Source: Leucobacter musarum subsp. musarum
GTDB lineage: Bacteria; Actinomycetota; Actinomycetes; Actinomycetales; Microbacteriaceae
Length of the DNA stretch: 64,000 nt
Direction of reading: 5' to 3'
NCBI RefSeq assembly: GCF_001273845.1
Contig: NZ_JHBW01000068.1
Location: 1 to 64,000 of the forward strand
Shown: positions 18,225 to 27,416 of the stretch, piece after piece
How the letters are laid out: each line of letters opens with the position of its first letter
How positions within the stretch are numbered: the first letter of the stretch is position 1
Translations under genes and position numbers: made by a program
The notes under the pieces: generated by a model
The model's input: only the letters and a program-made list of their open reading frames with translations
Told to the model about the DNA's origin: nothing
Database searches by the model: none

Positions 18225-19694
18225 TTACGAGGCGAGGGGATCCGCGATGCCGACGTACACGGTCTCCAAGAATTCGCAGATGCCCTCAGCGCCGCCTTCG
18301 CGGCCGAGACCCGACTGCTTCACACCGCCGAACGGTGCAGCCGGGTTCGAAACGAGCCCGGTGTTGAGCCCGAACATGCCGGTCTCGAGACGCTCTGCCA
18401 GTCGCAGCGCTCGGTTGAGGTCCCGCGTGTAGGCGAACGCGACCAGCCCGTACTCGCTGGCATTCGCGAGGCGGATCGCCTCCGACTCGTCGGCAAAGGT
18501 CACAATGGGCGCGACCGGCCCGAAGATCTCTTCGCTCAAGATACGCGCGTGCTGGGGCACCCCGGTGAGCACCGTGGGCGGGTAGAAGTACCCCGCCGTA
18601 TCCGCGGGCGCGGCCCCGCCGAGCGCGATGGTCGCTCCTTCGGAGACCGCCTCATCGACGAGCCCCGACACCTTGGCGCGAGTCGCCTCGTCGATCAGCG
18701 GGCCGATAGTGACTTCGGCGTCGAGACCGTCGCCCTGCACGTACCCCGCCATGCGCGCAATGAGCTTGCGCGAGAACTCCTCGGCGACGCGCTCGTGCAC
18801 GAGCATGCGGTTGGCTGCGACGCATGCCTCGCCGCCGTTGCGCAGCTTGGCGACGAGCGCTCCTTCGACCGCCGCGTCGACGTCGGCGTCTTCGAACACG
18901 ATGAACGGGGCGTTGCCCCCGAGTTCCATCGACACGCGCAGCACCTGATCGGCCGAGTCGCGGATGAGACGCTTGCCGGTCGGGGTGGAGCCGGTGAACG
19001 AGAGCTTGCGCAGTCGATCGTCGGTGATGAGCGGGCCCGTGACCGCTCCCGCCTGCGACGTCGGAATGACGTTGACGACTCCCGCAGGGACGCCGGCTTC
19101 GAGCAGGATCGCCGCGAAGGCGAGCGCCGTGAGCGGCGTCTGCGACGCGGGCTTCAGCACCGAGGTGCAGCCGGCCGCGAGCGCCGGAGCGATCTTGCGC
19201 GTCGCCATCGCCAGCGGGAAGTTCCACGGGGTGATGAAGAGGCTCGGGCCGACCGGGCGGTGCAGCACGAGCAGGCGGCTGCGGCCGTCGGGGGAGAGCG
19301 TGTAGCGGCCATCTATGCGCACCGCCTCCTCCGAGAACCAGCGCAGGAACTCGGCTCCGTACGCGACCTCGCCGAGCGATTCGGCGAGCGGCTTGCCCAT
19401 CTCAAGCGTGATGATGCGGGCGAGTTCGTCGCGGCGCGCGATGGTGAGCTCCCAGGCGCGGCGCAGAATCTCACCGCGCTCGCGCGGCGGCTTCGCGGCC
19501 CAGGATTCCTGCGCCGCAACCGCGGCATCGAGCGCCGCGGCTCCGTCGGCCACGCTGGCGTCGGCGACCGAGGCGAGCGCTGCCCCGGTGGCCGGGTTCA
19601 CCACGGTGATGGTCGATCCCGAACTCGCGTCGCGCCATTCGCCGCCGATGAGCAACTGCGTCGGCGTGCCCTCGGGGAGCTGGGCCGCGCTCAC
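18225..19694 (-). CDS. NAD(P)-dependent succinate-semialdehyde dehydrogenase family enzyme
   Basis: A 489-residue aldehyde dehydrogenase of the GabD type. It starts with GTG at 19694, overlapping the TGA of the preceding gene by four bases (GTGA), which implies translational coupling. Features: TPWNFPLAMATRKIAPALAAG, the catalytic Glu in MELGGNAPF and the catalytic Cys in GEACVAANR. Full length for the family (about 480-490). In this operon it probably oxidises an aldehyde or semialdehyde produced by the upstream dehydrogenase. It is only moderately similar to the shorter paralogue at 5129-6487. Confidence 0.9.
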   Translation of the reverse strand: MSAAQLPEGTPTQLLIGGEWRDASSGSTITVVNPATGAALASVADASVADGAAALDAAVAAQESWAAKPPRERGEILRRAWELTIARRDELARIITLEMGKPLAESLGEVAYGAEFLRWFSEEAVRIDGRYTLSPDGRSRLLVLHRPVGPSLFITPWNFPLAMATRKIAPALAAGCTSVLKPASQTPLTALAFAAILLEAGVPAGVVNVIPTSQAGAVTGPLITDDRLRKLSFTGSTPTGKRLIRDSADQVLRVSMELGGNAPFIVFEDADVDAAVEGALVAKLRNGGEACVAANRMLVHERVAEEFSRKLIARMAGYVQGDGLDAEVTIGPLIDEATRAKVSGLVDEAVSEGATIALGGAAPADTAGYFYPPTVLTGVPQHARILSEEIFGPVAPIVTFADESEAIRLANASEYGLVAFAYTRDLNRALRLAERLETGMFGLNTGLVSNPAAPFGGVKQSGLGREGGAEGICEFLETVYVGIADPLAS

Positions 19695-20656
19695 GCGGCG
19701 GCCTCAGCCGAAGCGACGTCGGCCTCGGCGGGCAGCCGCAGCTCGGTGCCGAGCAGATCTTCATACAGCTTGAACGGGGTCATCTCGCCGGCGCGATCGC
19801 CGTAGCTGCGCTTCGCGCGGCGATAGATCTGCTCGACGAGCGACGACAGCTCCGCGGGAATGCCCACCGATCGCGAGAGGTCGATCGAGAGACCCAGGTC
19901 TTTGCAAGCGAGGGCGATGGCGAACCCTTCGTCGTAGTCGCCGTGGTCGAGAATCGACCGCACGTCGTGCTCCAAGAAGTTGCTATTCGCGGGGCTTGCG
20001 ATGAGTGAGCGGCGCAGCACATCGAGCTCGACTCCGGCTGCCGTGCCAATCGCCAGAACCTCTGCGGTCGCCACAAGATGCGAGAACCAAAGCTGGTTGA
20101 TCATGAGCTTGACGGCGTAGCCGGCGCCGGGGCGGCCGACGTGCAGAATGCGCTTGGGATCACCCATTGCCTCGAAGACCGGGAACAGAGAGGCGAACTG
20201 ATCGTCAGTCGCACCGACGAAGATCTGCAGGGCGCCGTTCGCCGCACCGACGGACATGCCGCTCACCGGAGCATCGACGATCTCGATGCCGCGTTCGGCC
20301 GCCTCGGCGCGCACGTGATTCGCGACGTCGGGCACGGAGGTCGACATGTCGATCCAGGTCTTGCCCTGCGAGAGCCCGGCGAGCAGTCCGTCGGTGCCCT
20401 GCAGTGCGGCCTCGATGATGCGCGGCGTCGGCAGCATCGTGATGACGACGTCGCTGCGACGGGCGACGTCAGCGGCAGTGTCGGCCCACTCGGCTCCGGC
20501 GGCGAGCTGCTCGGCAGCGGCTTCGCGGCGTACGTCGGTGACGACGAGACGGAACCCGGACGTCAGCAGGTTGCGGGTCATGCCCGACCCCATGTTGCCG
20601 AGGCCGATGAAGCCGACGATGGTGTTCTCAGTGGTGTGAAGATCAGCGTGCGACAC
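19691..20656 (-). CDS. NAD(P)-dependent 3-hydroxyisobutyrate dehydrogenase-family oxidoreductase
   Basis: A 321-residue beta-hydroxyacid dehydrogenase. The GTG at 20656 is preceded by GGAGG and gives a protein opening near the NAD motif GFIGLGNMGSGM. The substrate-binding signature (DAPVSGMSVGAANG) and the catalytic Lys in GAGYAVKLMINQ are visible. Relatives reduce tartronate semialdehyde or oxidise 3-hydroxyisobutyrate and similar acids. Its start overlaps the end of the Fae-like gene by 14 bases and its end overlaps the aldehyde dehydrogenase start, so the three are one coupled operon. Confidence 0.88.
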   Translation of the reverse strand: MSHADLHTTENTIVGFIGLGNMGSGMTRNLLTSGFRLVVTDVRREAAAEQLAAGAEWADTAADVARRSDVVITMLPTPRIIEAALQGTDGLLAGLSQGKTWIDMSTSVPDVANHVRAEAAERGIEIVDAPVSGMSVGAANGALQIFVGATDDQFASLFPVFEAMGDPKRILHVGRPGAGYAVKLMINQLWFSHLVATAEVLAIGTAAGVELDVLRRSLIASPANSNFLEHDVRSILDHGDYDEGFAIALACKDLGLSIDLSRSVGIPAELSSLVEQIYRRAKRSYGDRAGEMTPFKLYEDLLGTELRLPAEADVASAEAAA

Positions 20657-21173
20657 TGTTCGCCACCTCCTCGCTGGGGGTGTAGAAGGGATTTGACGTG
20701 GAATTGCGGAGTGCGACGACCTCGGCCGGGCGCGGGGTGTTCTCGGCACCCGCGATCAGCGCCTTGCGGGTGGCCTCGCGGTTGTTGCGGTAGATCTCGT
20801 CGTGGTCATCGGTGCCCGGGTTCACCCAGACGGCGACGATGAGCGCGTGGGAGTCGGCGAACTCCTGCGAGATCACCCCCTCGGCGACGGCGTCGGCGAC
20901 GCCTGCCGCGACTCCCGCCTGCGCCGGGCCCCAGATCGCGGTGCCGTGGAAGTCGCCCTCGGGGGCGGCCTTGGAGACGAACAGGGTCATGGGCTTGACC
21001 GGAACGGACGGCTGCATGACCGCGACGAACGGAACGAAGCCGGCGCTCGGTGACGCGAGCGCGGTCGCCCATGCGGTGCCGACTGCGCCGCGACGGTCGC
21101 CGAAGACCGTGTTGATGTGTGCGGCATTGACGCCGCTGCCGACGAAGCATTCGCCGAGCTGAACCGTGTCCAT
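20643..21173 (-). CDS. Formaldehyde-activating enzyme (Fae)-like protein
   Basis: A 176-residue protein that matches the Fae family across its length. The opening VQLGECFVGSG and the AAHINTVFGDRRG segment place a His at residue 19, corresponding to the conserved catalytic His of Fae. The region PVKPMTLFVSK and GPAQAGVAAGVADAVAEG are further family blocks. Canonical Fae condenses formaldehyde with tetrahydromethanopterin (H4MPT), a cofactor that actinobacteria of this kind are not known to make, and no H4MPT genes are in view. It may therefore act on another carbonyl compound or cofactor. First gene of a tightly overlapping operon with two dehydrogenases; divergent from an IclR regulator. Confidence 0.82.
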   Translation of the reverse strand: MDTVQLGECFVGSGVNAAHINTVFGDRRGAVGTAWATALASPSAGFVPFVAVMQPSVPVKPMTLFVSKAAPEGDFHGTAIWGPAQAGVAAGVADAVAEGVISQEFADSHALIVAVWVNPGTDDHDEIYRNNREATRKALIAGAENTPRPAEVVALRNSTSNPFYTPSEEVANSVAR

Positions 21174-21286
21174 GGGGACCTCGCTGTCTGGGATTCGGGT
21201 GGTGTGGACGCGCAGGTGCCGAGGCCCTGCGCTTCGATCTCGCCTGCCGAGCGTGCGGCAGTGAGGATGACGATAAGAAGCCGTCG

Positions 21287-21318
21287 CCGATATGCGCAAA
21301 CTTGGTTGCGCATATCGG
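21287..21318. promoter_or_regulatory. Operator: perfect 13-bp inverted repeat
   Basis: CCGATATGCGCAA (21287-21299) and TTGCGCATATCGG (21306-21318) are perfect reverse complements, six bases apart. They lie in the 187-bp gap between the Fae-like operon and the IclR gene, at a spot where a bound dimer could affect both promoters. Its symmetry and position make it the likely binding site of the neighbouring IclR protein. Confidence 0.75.
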
Positions 21319-21360
21319 TACCGTGGGGCATGCTGAGGTGCAGAATGAGAGGAGGGCGAC

Positions 21361-22329
21361 GTGACTGAGCCCACTGCGACGGCGCCACGAGCGTCGTCGG
21401 CCAGCGCATCGACGTCCGCTGATCCGGAACCCCTCGAGGCCGCCGCCCCAACCGGCGCCGATGCGCGGCGCACCAATTCCGCAGGGCTCGGCCGAGACAT
21501 TCGTCTGCTCGAATTGCTCGCGAGTGACGGCTCCACTCGCGTCGGCGGGTACGGGGTGACTGACCTCGCCCGCCTCACCGGACGCAGCAAAACGGTGGTA
21601 TCTCGCGCGCTCGCCACACTCGCCGAGTCGGGGCTCGCGGCTCGCGACGCCCGCACGGGTCGGTATTCCGTCGGCCCGAGACTCTTCGCGCTCGCCGCAC
21701 GATCATCAGAAGCGCAACTTGTCGCGAGCGGACGCCCGGTGCTCCGCGGTCTCGTGCGCGCCACCCACGAGACCGCGCACCTCTGCGTGCTCGCGCACGG
21801 CAACGTACTCACGCTGGCAAGCGAGCTCAGTCCGCACGAGCTCCGGTCAGCGGGGTGGGAAGGCACGGTCACCGCGGCGTGGCGCACCTCGTCGGGCCGC
21901 GTACTCGTCAGTGACTGGGACGAGCCCTCGCTGCATGCCTGGTACCGGGCGCACGGGCAGGATCGCACCGTCATCGATGACCAGGTCTTCGGGCGCGAGG
22001 CGAACCCGTTCTTCCTGCTCGACGAGCCCCCAGCGCTCTCTCGCATCTCCGACTACGCAGGTCTGCAGGCCGAGATCGACCGCATTCGGGGGTGCGGGTA
22101 CGCACTGCTTGACGAGGAGCTTGAAACCGGCATCGTCGGGGTCTCTGCACCGGTGCGCGATCACACCGGACGCATCATCGCCGCGGTCAACGTCAGTGGG
22201 CCAAAAGAGCGGCTCGGCGACAAGCTCGACGCGCTCGGAGCCGTCGTGCGGCAAGCCGGGGCGGCGCTCTCGCAGACGCTCGGCGGCGGCGATGGGGCAG
22301 TGCGCACGAATGTCGGTGGTGCGCGGTAG
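21361..22329 (+). CDS. IclR-family transcriptional regulator of the Fae-like operon
   Basis: A 322-residue regulator, GTG start with GGAGG six to eight bases upstream. An unstructured Ala/Ser/Pro-rich N-terminus (about 40 residues) precedes the winged HTH (LGRDIRLLELLASDG, then LARLTGRSKTVVSRALATL). The IclR effector domain follows, closing with GIVGVSAPVRDHTGRIIAAV. Members are usually repressors or activators released by a pathway metabolite. It faces the Fae-like operon, with a perfect inverted repeat between, so control of that operon and of itself is likely. Confidence 0.9.
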   Translation: MTEPTATAPRASSASASTSADPEPLEAAAPTGADARRTNSAGLGRDIRLLELLASDGSTRVGGYGVTDLARLTGRSKTVVSRALATLAESGLAARDARTGRYSVGPRLFALAARSSEAQLVASGRPVLRGLVRATHETAHLCVLAHGNVLTLASELSPHELRSAGWEGTVTAAWRTSSGRVLVSDWDEPSLHAWYRAHGQDRTVIDDQVFGREANPFFLLDEPPALSRISDYAGLQAEIDRIRGCGYALLDEELETGIVGVSAPVRDHTGRIIAAVNVSGPKERLGDKLDALGAVVRQAGAALSQTLGGGDGAVRTNVGGAR

Positions 22330-22406
22330 CGTCGAGTGCAGCGGCCCCGAGTTCTGGGTGCGCCTCGCGTCTGTTAGCGGATGCGTGATCGACGAGAGGA
22401 GCGCGC

Positions 22407-25400
22407 GTGTTCGTGCAGCAGCACCCTGACGGGTCGGGCTATCGGCTGGTCACCAGCGCCAGCGACCTCACCGCAGCGAGCAACTGCGAGTTCGCGTTCC
22501 TGCGTCGACTCGACGCCAAGCTCGGGCGCGATGTGGTCGTGCCGCCCGACGACGACCCGATGCTGCGCCGAGCCGCCCAGCTGGGCGACGCGCACGAAGC
22601 ACGCGTGCTGCAGGCGTATTTTGCCGAGCTGGGGCCTGGTTCCGTTGGGGAGCCGGGCGGCGTCGTCGAGATTCCGCGCCCGACGTCGATGTCGGCGCAG
22701 CACCTCTCCGAGGTCGCCTTCGCGACCGTCAACGCGCTGCTCGGCGGTGCCGATGTCGTCTTTCAGGCCACCTTCTTCGACCCCGCGCAACGGCCCGCCC
22801 GCGACGATGTACCCGAGATCGGCTTCGTGGGGTTCGCCGACTTCCTCAGGCGACGCCCCGATGGCCGATTCGAGGTGCAAGACACGAAACTCGCTCGGCG
22901 CGCAAAGGTGACGGCCCTGATGCAGCTCGCGGCATATGCCGAGCAGCTCGAACGGGTCGGGGTGCCCGTGCATGACAGCGCAGTGCTCATTCTGGGCGAC
23001 GGCGCCGAGTCGCGTCATCGCATCGCCGACATCGCCCCGGTGTTCCGCGCGCGCCGCCAGCGGTTGCACGCACTCATCGCGGAGCGCGCAATCGCGCGCG
23101 GGAGTGACGGTGCGATCGGATCGGCGCCACCGGTGGCCTGGGGGTCGCTCGATATCGTCGCTTGCGGTCGGTGCGAGGTGTGCGAGCCCGAGATCGAACG
23201 CACCCGAGATCCGCTGCTCATCGCAGGCATTCGCGCGGCGCAGCGCGACGCGCTCGTCGCGGCGGGCTTCGATTCGCTCGAGCGCGTCGCGGCGCTCACC
23301 GTGTCTGATCCGAGTTCCGAAACCGTGGTACCCGGGGTAGCGGCACCGGTGCTGCACCGTCTCGCCCAGCAGGCGCGTCTGCAGTGCGAAGTCACCGCAG
23401 ATGCGCCGCCTCCGGTTGCTGTCGTCGACGCGGCGGCGCTCGCCGCGATCCCCGCCGCCGATGCCGGCGATCTCTTCTTCGATTTCGAGGGCGATCCGCT
23501 GTACCGTGCTCCGGGCCCCGACGGCACCGCCCGCTGGGGCATCGACTACTTGTTCGGCATGGTCGACGTCGACGAGCAGTTCACCGCGCTCTGGGCGCAC
23601 GACCTCGACGCAGAGCGCGAGGCGCTCGAGCAGTTTCTCGAGCTGGTCGCCGACCGGCGGCGTCGGTTCCCGGGTATGCACATCTACCATTACGCCGCCT
23701 ACGAGCGAACGCACCTGGCTTCAATCGCCGCCCGGCACGGCGTCGGCGAGGCTGAAGTCGACGCACTGTTCCGAGACCATGTGCTGGTCGATCTCTACCC
23801 GATTGTGCGCGCAGCGCTGCGCATTGGTACAAGCTCGTACTCCATCAAGAAGCTCGAACCGCTCTACATGGGCGACGCGCTCCGCGATGCCGACGGGGTC
23901 ACGTCGGGCGCTCAATCAGTCACCGAATACGCCGAAGCGAGTGCTCAGTTGGGCTCGGCCGATAGTGACATTCGTGCCGAGGGCCAGCGCCGCATGGACG
24001 CCATCGGCGACTACAACGCATACGATTGCGTCTCGACACTGCACCTGCGCGACTGGTTGCTCGAGATTGCTCAGGCTCACGCCGTCACACCGTATACACC
24101 CGCACCGCTCGCCGAGGCCGGCGGCCCGCAGCTCGACCTCAGCGCGACCGGAGTGGCGCTCGCCGCGCACGCGGAACGTCTCGCGAGCGACGGGCAGCCC
24201 GGCGACCGCACAGCGGCAGCCATCGCCGCCAGCGCGATCGACTATCACGAGCGTGAGCAGAAGTCGTTCTGGTGGGCGCACTTCGCTCGGTTGATCGACC
24301 CGGTCGAAGATTGGGCCGACACGCGAGATGTGCTCGTCGTTGACCCGCAACGGAGCCGGGTCGTCGAAGCCTGGCACACGTCTCCGCGCGCCCGCAGCGA
24401 ACGCAGGCACGTGCAACTCGCCGGTGCTGCAGCACCCGGGTCGCGCTTCCGCGACGACGGTGACGCGTTCGCCGTGTACGCCTACCCGGCGCCGTTCCCG
24501 CAGTACGGTGCTGCGCCCGGGTCGCGAGGCGCCCGTCAGGTGACGGTGATCGAGGGCCACGATGACGGTGCGGTGATCCGAGAAACGGTGCCCGCGGGCG
24601 TCGAGCCGTTTGCTGACCTGCCCGTGGCGCTCACCCCGGGCCCTCCGCCTCGAGCGGGTGCGCAGAAGGGCGCGATCGAGGAGTGGGGTGCGGGCCTGGC
24701 GCGTTCGCTCGACGCCGGAGCTTTCCCCGCCGACCCCGTAGTCGATCTCCTGCGTCGCCAGCCGCCGCGTCTGCGTGGAGGCGACGAACTCGTCTCTGAA
24801 CATTCAGCTGAGGCGATCGCGCTCATGGGCGGTGACGCCGAAGCGGGCCGCATCGGGGCCGTCATCGCCTCCGTGCGCGCGCTCGACCGCTCGGCGCTCG
24901 CCGTGCAGGGGCCGCCCGGCACGGGTAAGACGTATCTTGCTGCGCGGGTCATTGCGCACCTCGTCGAGCATCACGGCTGGTTGATCGGGGTCGTCGCCCA
25001 ATCTCATCGGGTCGTCGAAAATGTGTTGAGCGGTGTGGTGTCGGCGGGGTTGCCGGCCGGGCTCGTCGGCAAGGCGACGCAGCGCGGCGCATCTGCCGCA
25101 GACATCGCCGCACTGCCGTTCACCGCGCTGCGAAGCGGGGGGCAGGCCGCGTTTCTCGCCGGGCACCAGCGGGCGGGTCGCGGAGCGGTCATCGGTGGCA
25201 CCGCATGGGACTTCAGCAACGCAGACCGCGTGGGCCGGCATCAGCTCGACCTGCTCGTCGTCGATGAAGCCGGCCAGTTCTCCCTTGCGCCGACGATCGC
25301 GGCATCCGTCGCCGCGAGGCGACTCCTCCTGCTCGGAGACCCGCAGCAGCTGCCGCAGGTCTCGCAGGGTTCCCACCCCGAGCCCGTCGACACCTCGGCA

Positions 25401-26081
25401 CTCGGCTGGCTCGTCGGTGATCACGAGACGCTCCCCGAGCAGCTCGGGTACTTCCTCGCCGAGACGCGGCGCATGCGGCCCGAACTCGCTGACGTGGTGT
25501 CCGAACTCGCGTACGAGGGGCGTCTCCGCGCGCATCCCAGCGCATCGCGGCGCGAAGTGACGGGCGTCGGCCCTGCCGGGCTGCATTGGCACCCGGTGCG
25601 GCACTTCGGTAACGCGACCTCATCACCGGAAGAAGCCGAGACCGTTGTCGCGACCGTGCGAGCGGCGTTGGCGGGTCGGTTGCGCGAAGCCGGGGGGCCG
25701 GAACGGCCGCTGACCGCTGCCGACCTCATCGTCGTCGCCGCCTACAACGCGCAAGTTGAGTGCGTGAGCGATGCGCTGCGCTCCCATGGCCTGGGTGACG
25801 TGCGCGTTGGCACGGTCGACAAGTTCCAAGGGCAGGAAGCGGTGATCGCGATTGTCACGCTCGCGGCGTCGAGCGCCGCAGACGTGCCGCGCGGCCTGGA
25901 GTTTCTCCTCATGCGCAACCGACTCAATGTGGCAATCAGCCGCGCGCAATGGTCCGCTCATCTCGTGTCATCTGACCGCCTCGGCGACGGGCTGCCGACA
26001 AGCGCCGAAGGCGTGACCGCTCTGTCGGGGTATCTCCGTCTTGTGGAACGCGCGCACGCCGCTAACGTGGAGGCATGGTGA
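22407..26081 (+). CDS. TM0106-type RecB-like nuclease / RNase H-like / SF1 helicase fusion
   Basis: A 1224-residue multidomain protein, GTG start after GAGAGGA. Residues about 1-190 form a RecB-like PD-(D/E)XK nuclease with the motif FEVQDTKL and a following QLAAYAEQL. A YprB-type RNase H-like exonuclease domain begins near residue 355 with FFDFEGDP. The C-terminal third is a superfamily 1 helicase: Walker A GPPGTGKT (835-842), DEAG (953-956), LLLGDPQQLPQ, the motif V region TVDKFQGQEA and motif VI NVAISRAQW. The set suggests a nucleic-acid processing enzyme for repair or foreign DNA, but the family's role is uncharacterised. It overlaps the next gene's start by seven bases. Confidence 0.88.
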   Translation: MFVQQHPDGSGYRLVTSASDLTAASNCEFAFLRRLDAKLGRDVVVPPDDDPMLRRAAQLGDAHEARVLQAYFAELGPGSVGEPGGVVEIPRPTSMSAQHLSEVAFATVNALLGGADVVFQATFFDPAQRPARDDVPEIGFVGFADFLRRRPDGRFEVQDTKLARRAKVTALMQLAAYAEQLERVGVPVHDSAVLILGDGAESRHRIADIAPVFRARRQRLHALIAERAIARGSDGAIGSAPPVAWGSLDIVACGRCEVCEPEIERTRDPLLIAGIRAAQRDALVAAGFDSLERVAALTVSDPSSETVVPGVAAPVLHRLAQQARLQCEVTADAPPPVAVVDAAALAAIPAADAGDLFFDFEGDPLYRAPGPDGTARWGIDYLFGMVDVDEQFTALWAHDLDAEREALEQFLELVADRRRRFPGMHIYHYAAYERTHLASIAARHGVGEAEVDALFRDHVLVDLYPIVRAALRIGTSSYSIKKLEPLYMGDALRDADGVTSGAQSVTEYAEASAQLGSADSDIRAEGQRRMDAIGDYNAYDCVSTLHLRDWLLEIAQAHAVTPYTPAPLAEAGGPQLDLSATGVALAAHAERLASDGQPGDRTAAAIAASAIDYHEREQKSFWWAHFARLIDPVEDWADTRDVLVVDPQRSRVVEAWHTSPRARSERRHVQLAGAAAPGSRFRDDGDAFAVYAYPAPFPQYGAAPGSRGARQVTVIEGHDDGAVIRETVPAGVEPFADLPVALTPGPPPRAGAQKGAIEEWGAGLARSLDAGAFPADPVVDLLRRQPPRLRGGDELVSEHSAEAIALMGGDAEAGRIGAVIASVRALDRSALAVQGPPGTGKTYLAARVIAHLVEHHGWLIGVVAQSHRVVENVLSGVVSAGLPAGLVGKATQRGASAADIAALPFTALRSGGQAAFLAGHQRAGRGAVIGGTAWDFSNADRVGRHQLDLLVVDEAGQFSLAPTIAASVAARRLLLLGDPQQLPQVSQGSHPEPVDTSALGWLVGDHETLPEQLGYFLAETRRMRPELADVVSELAYEGRLRAHPSASRREVTGVGPAGLHWHPVRHFGNATSSPEEAETVVATVRAALAGRLREAGGPERPLTAADLIVVAAYNAQVECVSDALRSHGLGDVRVGTVDKFQGQEAVIAIVTLAASSAADVPRGLEFLLMRNRLNVAISRAQWSAHLVSSDRLGDGLPTSAEGVTALSGYLRLVERAHAANVEAW

Positions 26082-27382
26082 ATCCCGGAGGTCCCATCAA
26101 GACACCGCCGTCACGCGGACTGCCCCCGCTGCCTGCCGACGGTGCAGCGGCCGAGGTCGGTCGGGCCACCGCCGACGCCGACGGACTCGCCGCAGGCGGC
26201 ATGCGCCGGGTCGCGGCACCCCCGAGCGTGTCTCGCCGGTCTGCCATTCCCGCGTTCGAAGTCATGCGCATCACTGAGCAGATCGCCCAGCGCCGCGCCG
26301 AGGGGCGCGACGTCGTGTCGCTGTGCGCTGGTGAGCCCAGCGCACGACCGGTACCCGGCACGCTGCGCCCGGCCGGATATACCGGCCCCCTGGGTACGGC
26401 ACCGCTACGCGAAGCCGTGGCCGGGCACTACCGGGAGTGGTACGGAGTCGACGTCGACCCGGCTTCGGTCGCGATCACGACCGGGTCTTCGGGAGCCTTC
26501 CAGCTCGCGTTCCTCGCGGCCTTCGATCCCGGTGACCGGGTGGCGCTCGCGAGCCCCGGGTACCCGGCCTACCGCAACATCCTGACGGCCTTGGGCGTCG
26601 AGGTCATCGAGATTCCGGCGGGCCCGGAGGCGCGGTACCAACCGACCCCCGTGCTCCTCGACCAGGCGGTCGCGGAGCACGGCGACCTCGCCGGGCTGAT
26701 TCTGGCGTCTCCCGCCAACCCGACCGGCACCATGCTCGATCGCCAGGCGCTGACCGCGCTCGTGGCCTGGTGCTCGCTGCGCGGCGTCAGACTCGTCAGC
26801 GACGAGATCTATCACGGCATCACGTTCGCCGAACCCGGAAGCGCGGATGCGCGCGGCGTGACCGCCCGTCAACTCGACGCGGAAGCGATCGTTATCAACT
26901 CGTTCTCGAAGTACTGGGGCATGACCGGGTGGCGACTCGGCTGGGCGTTGCTGCCCGACTCGCTAATCGCGCCGTTCGAAGCGCTCGCATCGAACTTCGC
27001 GCTGTCGCCCCCCGCTCCCGCACAGGAGCTCGCCCTCACCGCGTTCACGCCCGAAAGCTACGCGGAGCGCGATGCGATCGTCGCCGGGTTCGGTCGAGCG
27101 CGCCAACTGATTCTCGACGCCGAGTCGAGCCTCGACTGGGGCGTTGCCGCGCCATCAGACGGAGCGTTCTACTACTACTCCGAGCTCGGGCCGCAGCTCG
27201 ATCGTTTCACGGACTCGGTGACCTACGCCCGTGAACTGCTGAGCGGTGCTGACGTCGCGGTCGTTCCCGGCGTCGATTTCGACCCGATCGGGGGGTCGCG
27301 ATCGATCCGGCTCTCCTATGCGGCCGGAGAATCAGCCGTCGCGGAAGCGCTCGAGCGCATCCTCCGCTTCCAGCGCGGCTGA
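26075..27382 (+). CDS. Class I/II PLP-dependent aminotransferase
   Basis: A 435-residue fold-type I aminotransferase of the aspartate aminotransferase superfamily. After a poorly conserved, Pro/Ala-rich N-terminus the enzyme shows LASPANPTGTM, the PLP-ring Asp/Tyr region (RLVSDEIYHGI) and the PLP-lysine motif NSFSKYWGMTGWRLGW. The C-terminal Arg of the substrate pocket is in GSRSIRLSYA. Donor and acceptor are unknown. The ATG at 26075 falls inside the last codons of the nuclease-helicase gene, so it is co-transcribed although the functions look unrelated. An internal start at about 26264 (VMRITEQI region) would shorten it. Confidence 0.85.
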   Translation: MVNPGGPIKTPPSRGLPPLPADGAAAEVGRATADADGLAAGGMRRVAAPPSVSRRSAIPAFEVMRITEQIAQRRAEGRDVVSLCAGEPSARPVPGTLRPAGYTGPLGTAPLREAVAGHYREWYGVDVDPASVAITTGSSGAFQLAFLAAFDPGDRVALASPGYPAYRNILTALGVEVIEIPAGPEARYQPTPVLLDQAVAEHGDLAGLILASPANPTGTMLDRQALTALVAWCSLRGVRLVSDEIYHGITFAEPGSADARGVTARQLDAEAIVINSFSKYWGMTGWRLGWALLPDSLIAPFEALASNFALSPPAPAQELALTAFTPESYAERDAIVAGFGRARQLILDAESSLDWGVAAPSDGAFYYYSELGPQLDRFTDSVTYARELLSGADVAVVPGVDFDPIGGSRSIRLSYAAGESAVAEALERILRFQRG

Positions 27383-27416
27383 CATCGGCGGTGGGGTGAG
27401 GGGATCGAGACGCGGG

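Noticed and set aside
18225-19694. Recent duplication of the aldehyde dehydrogenase at 5129-6487
   Set aside because: The two proteins differ in length and in most motif-flanking residues, so they are old paralogues, not a local duplication.
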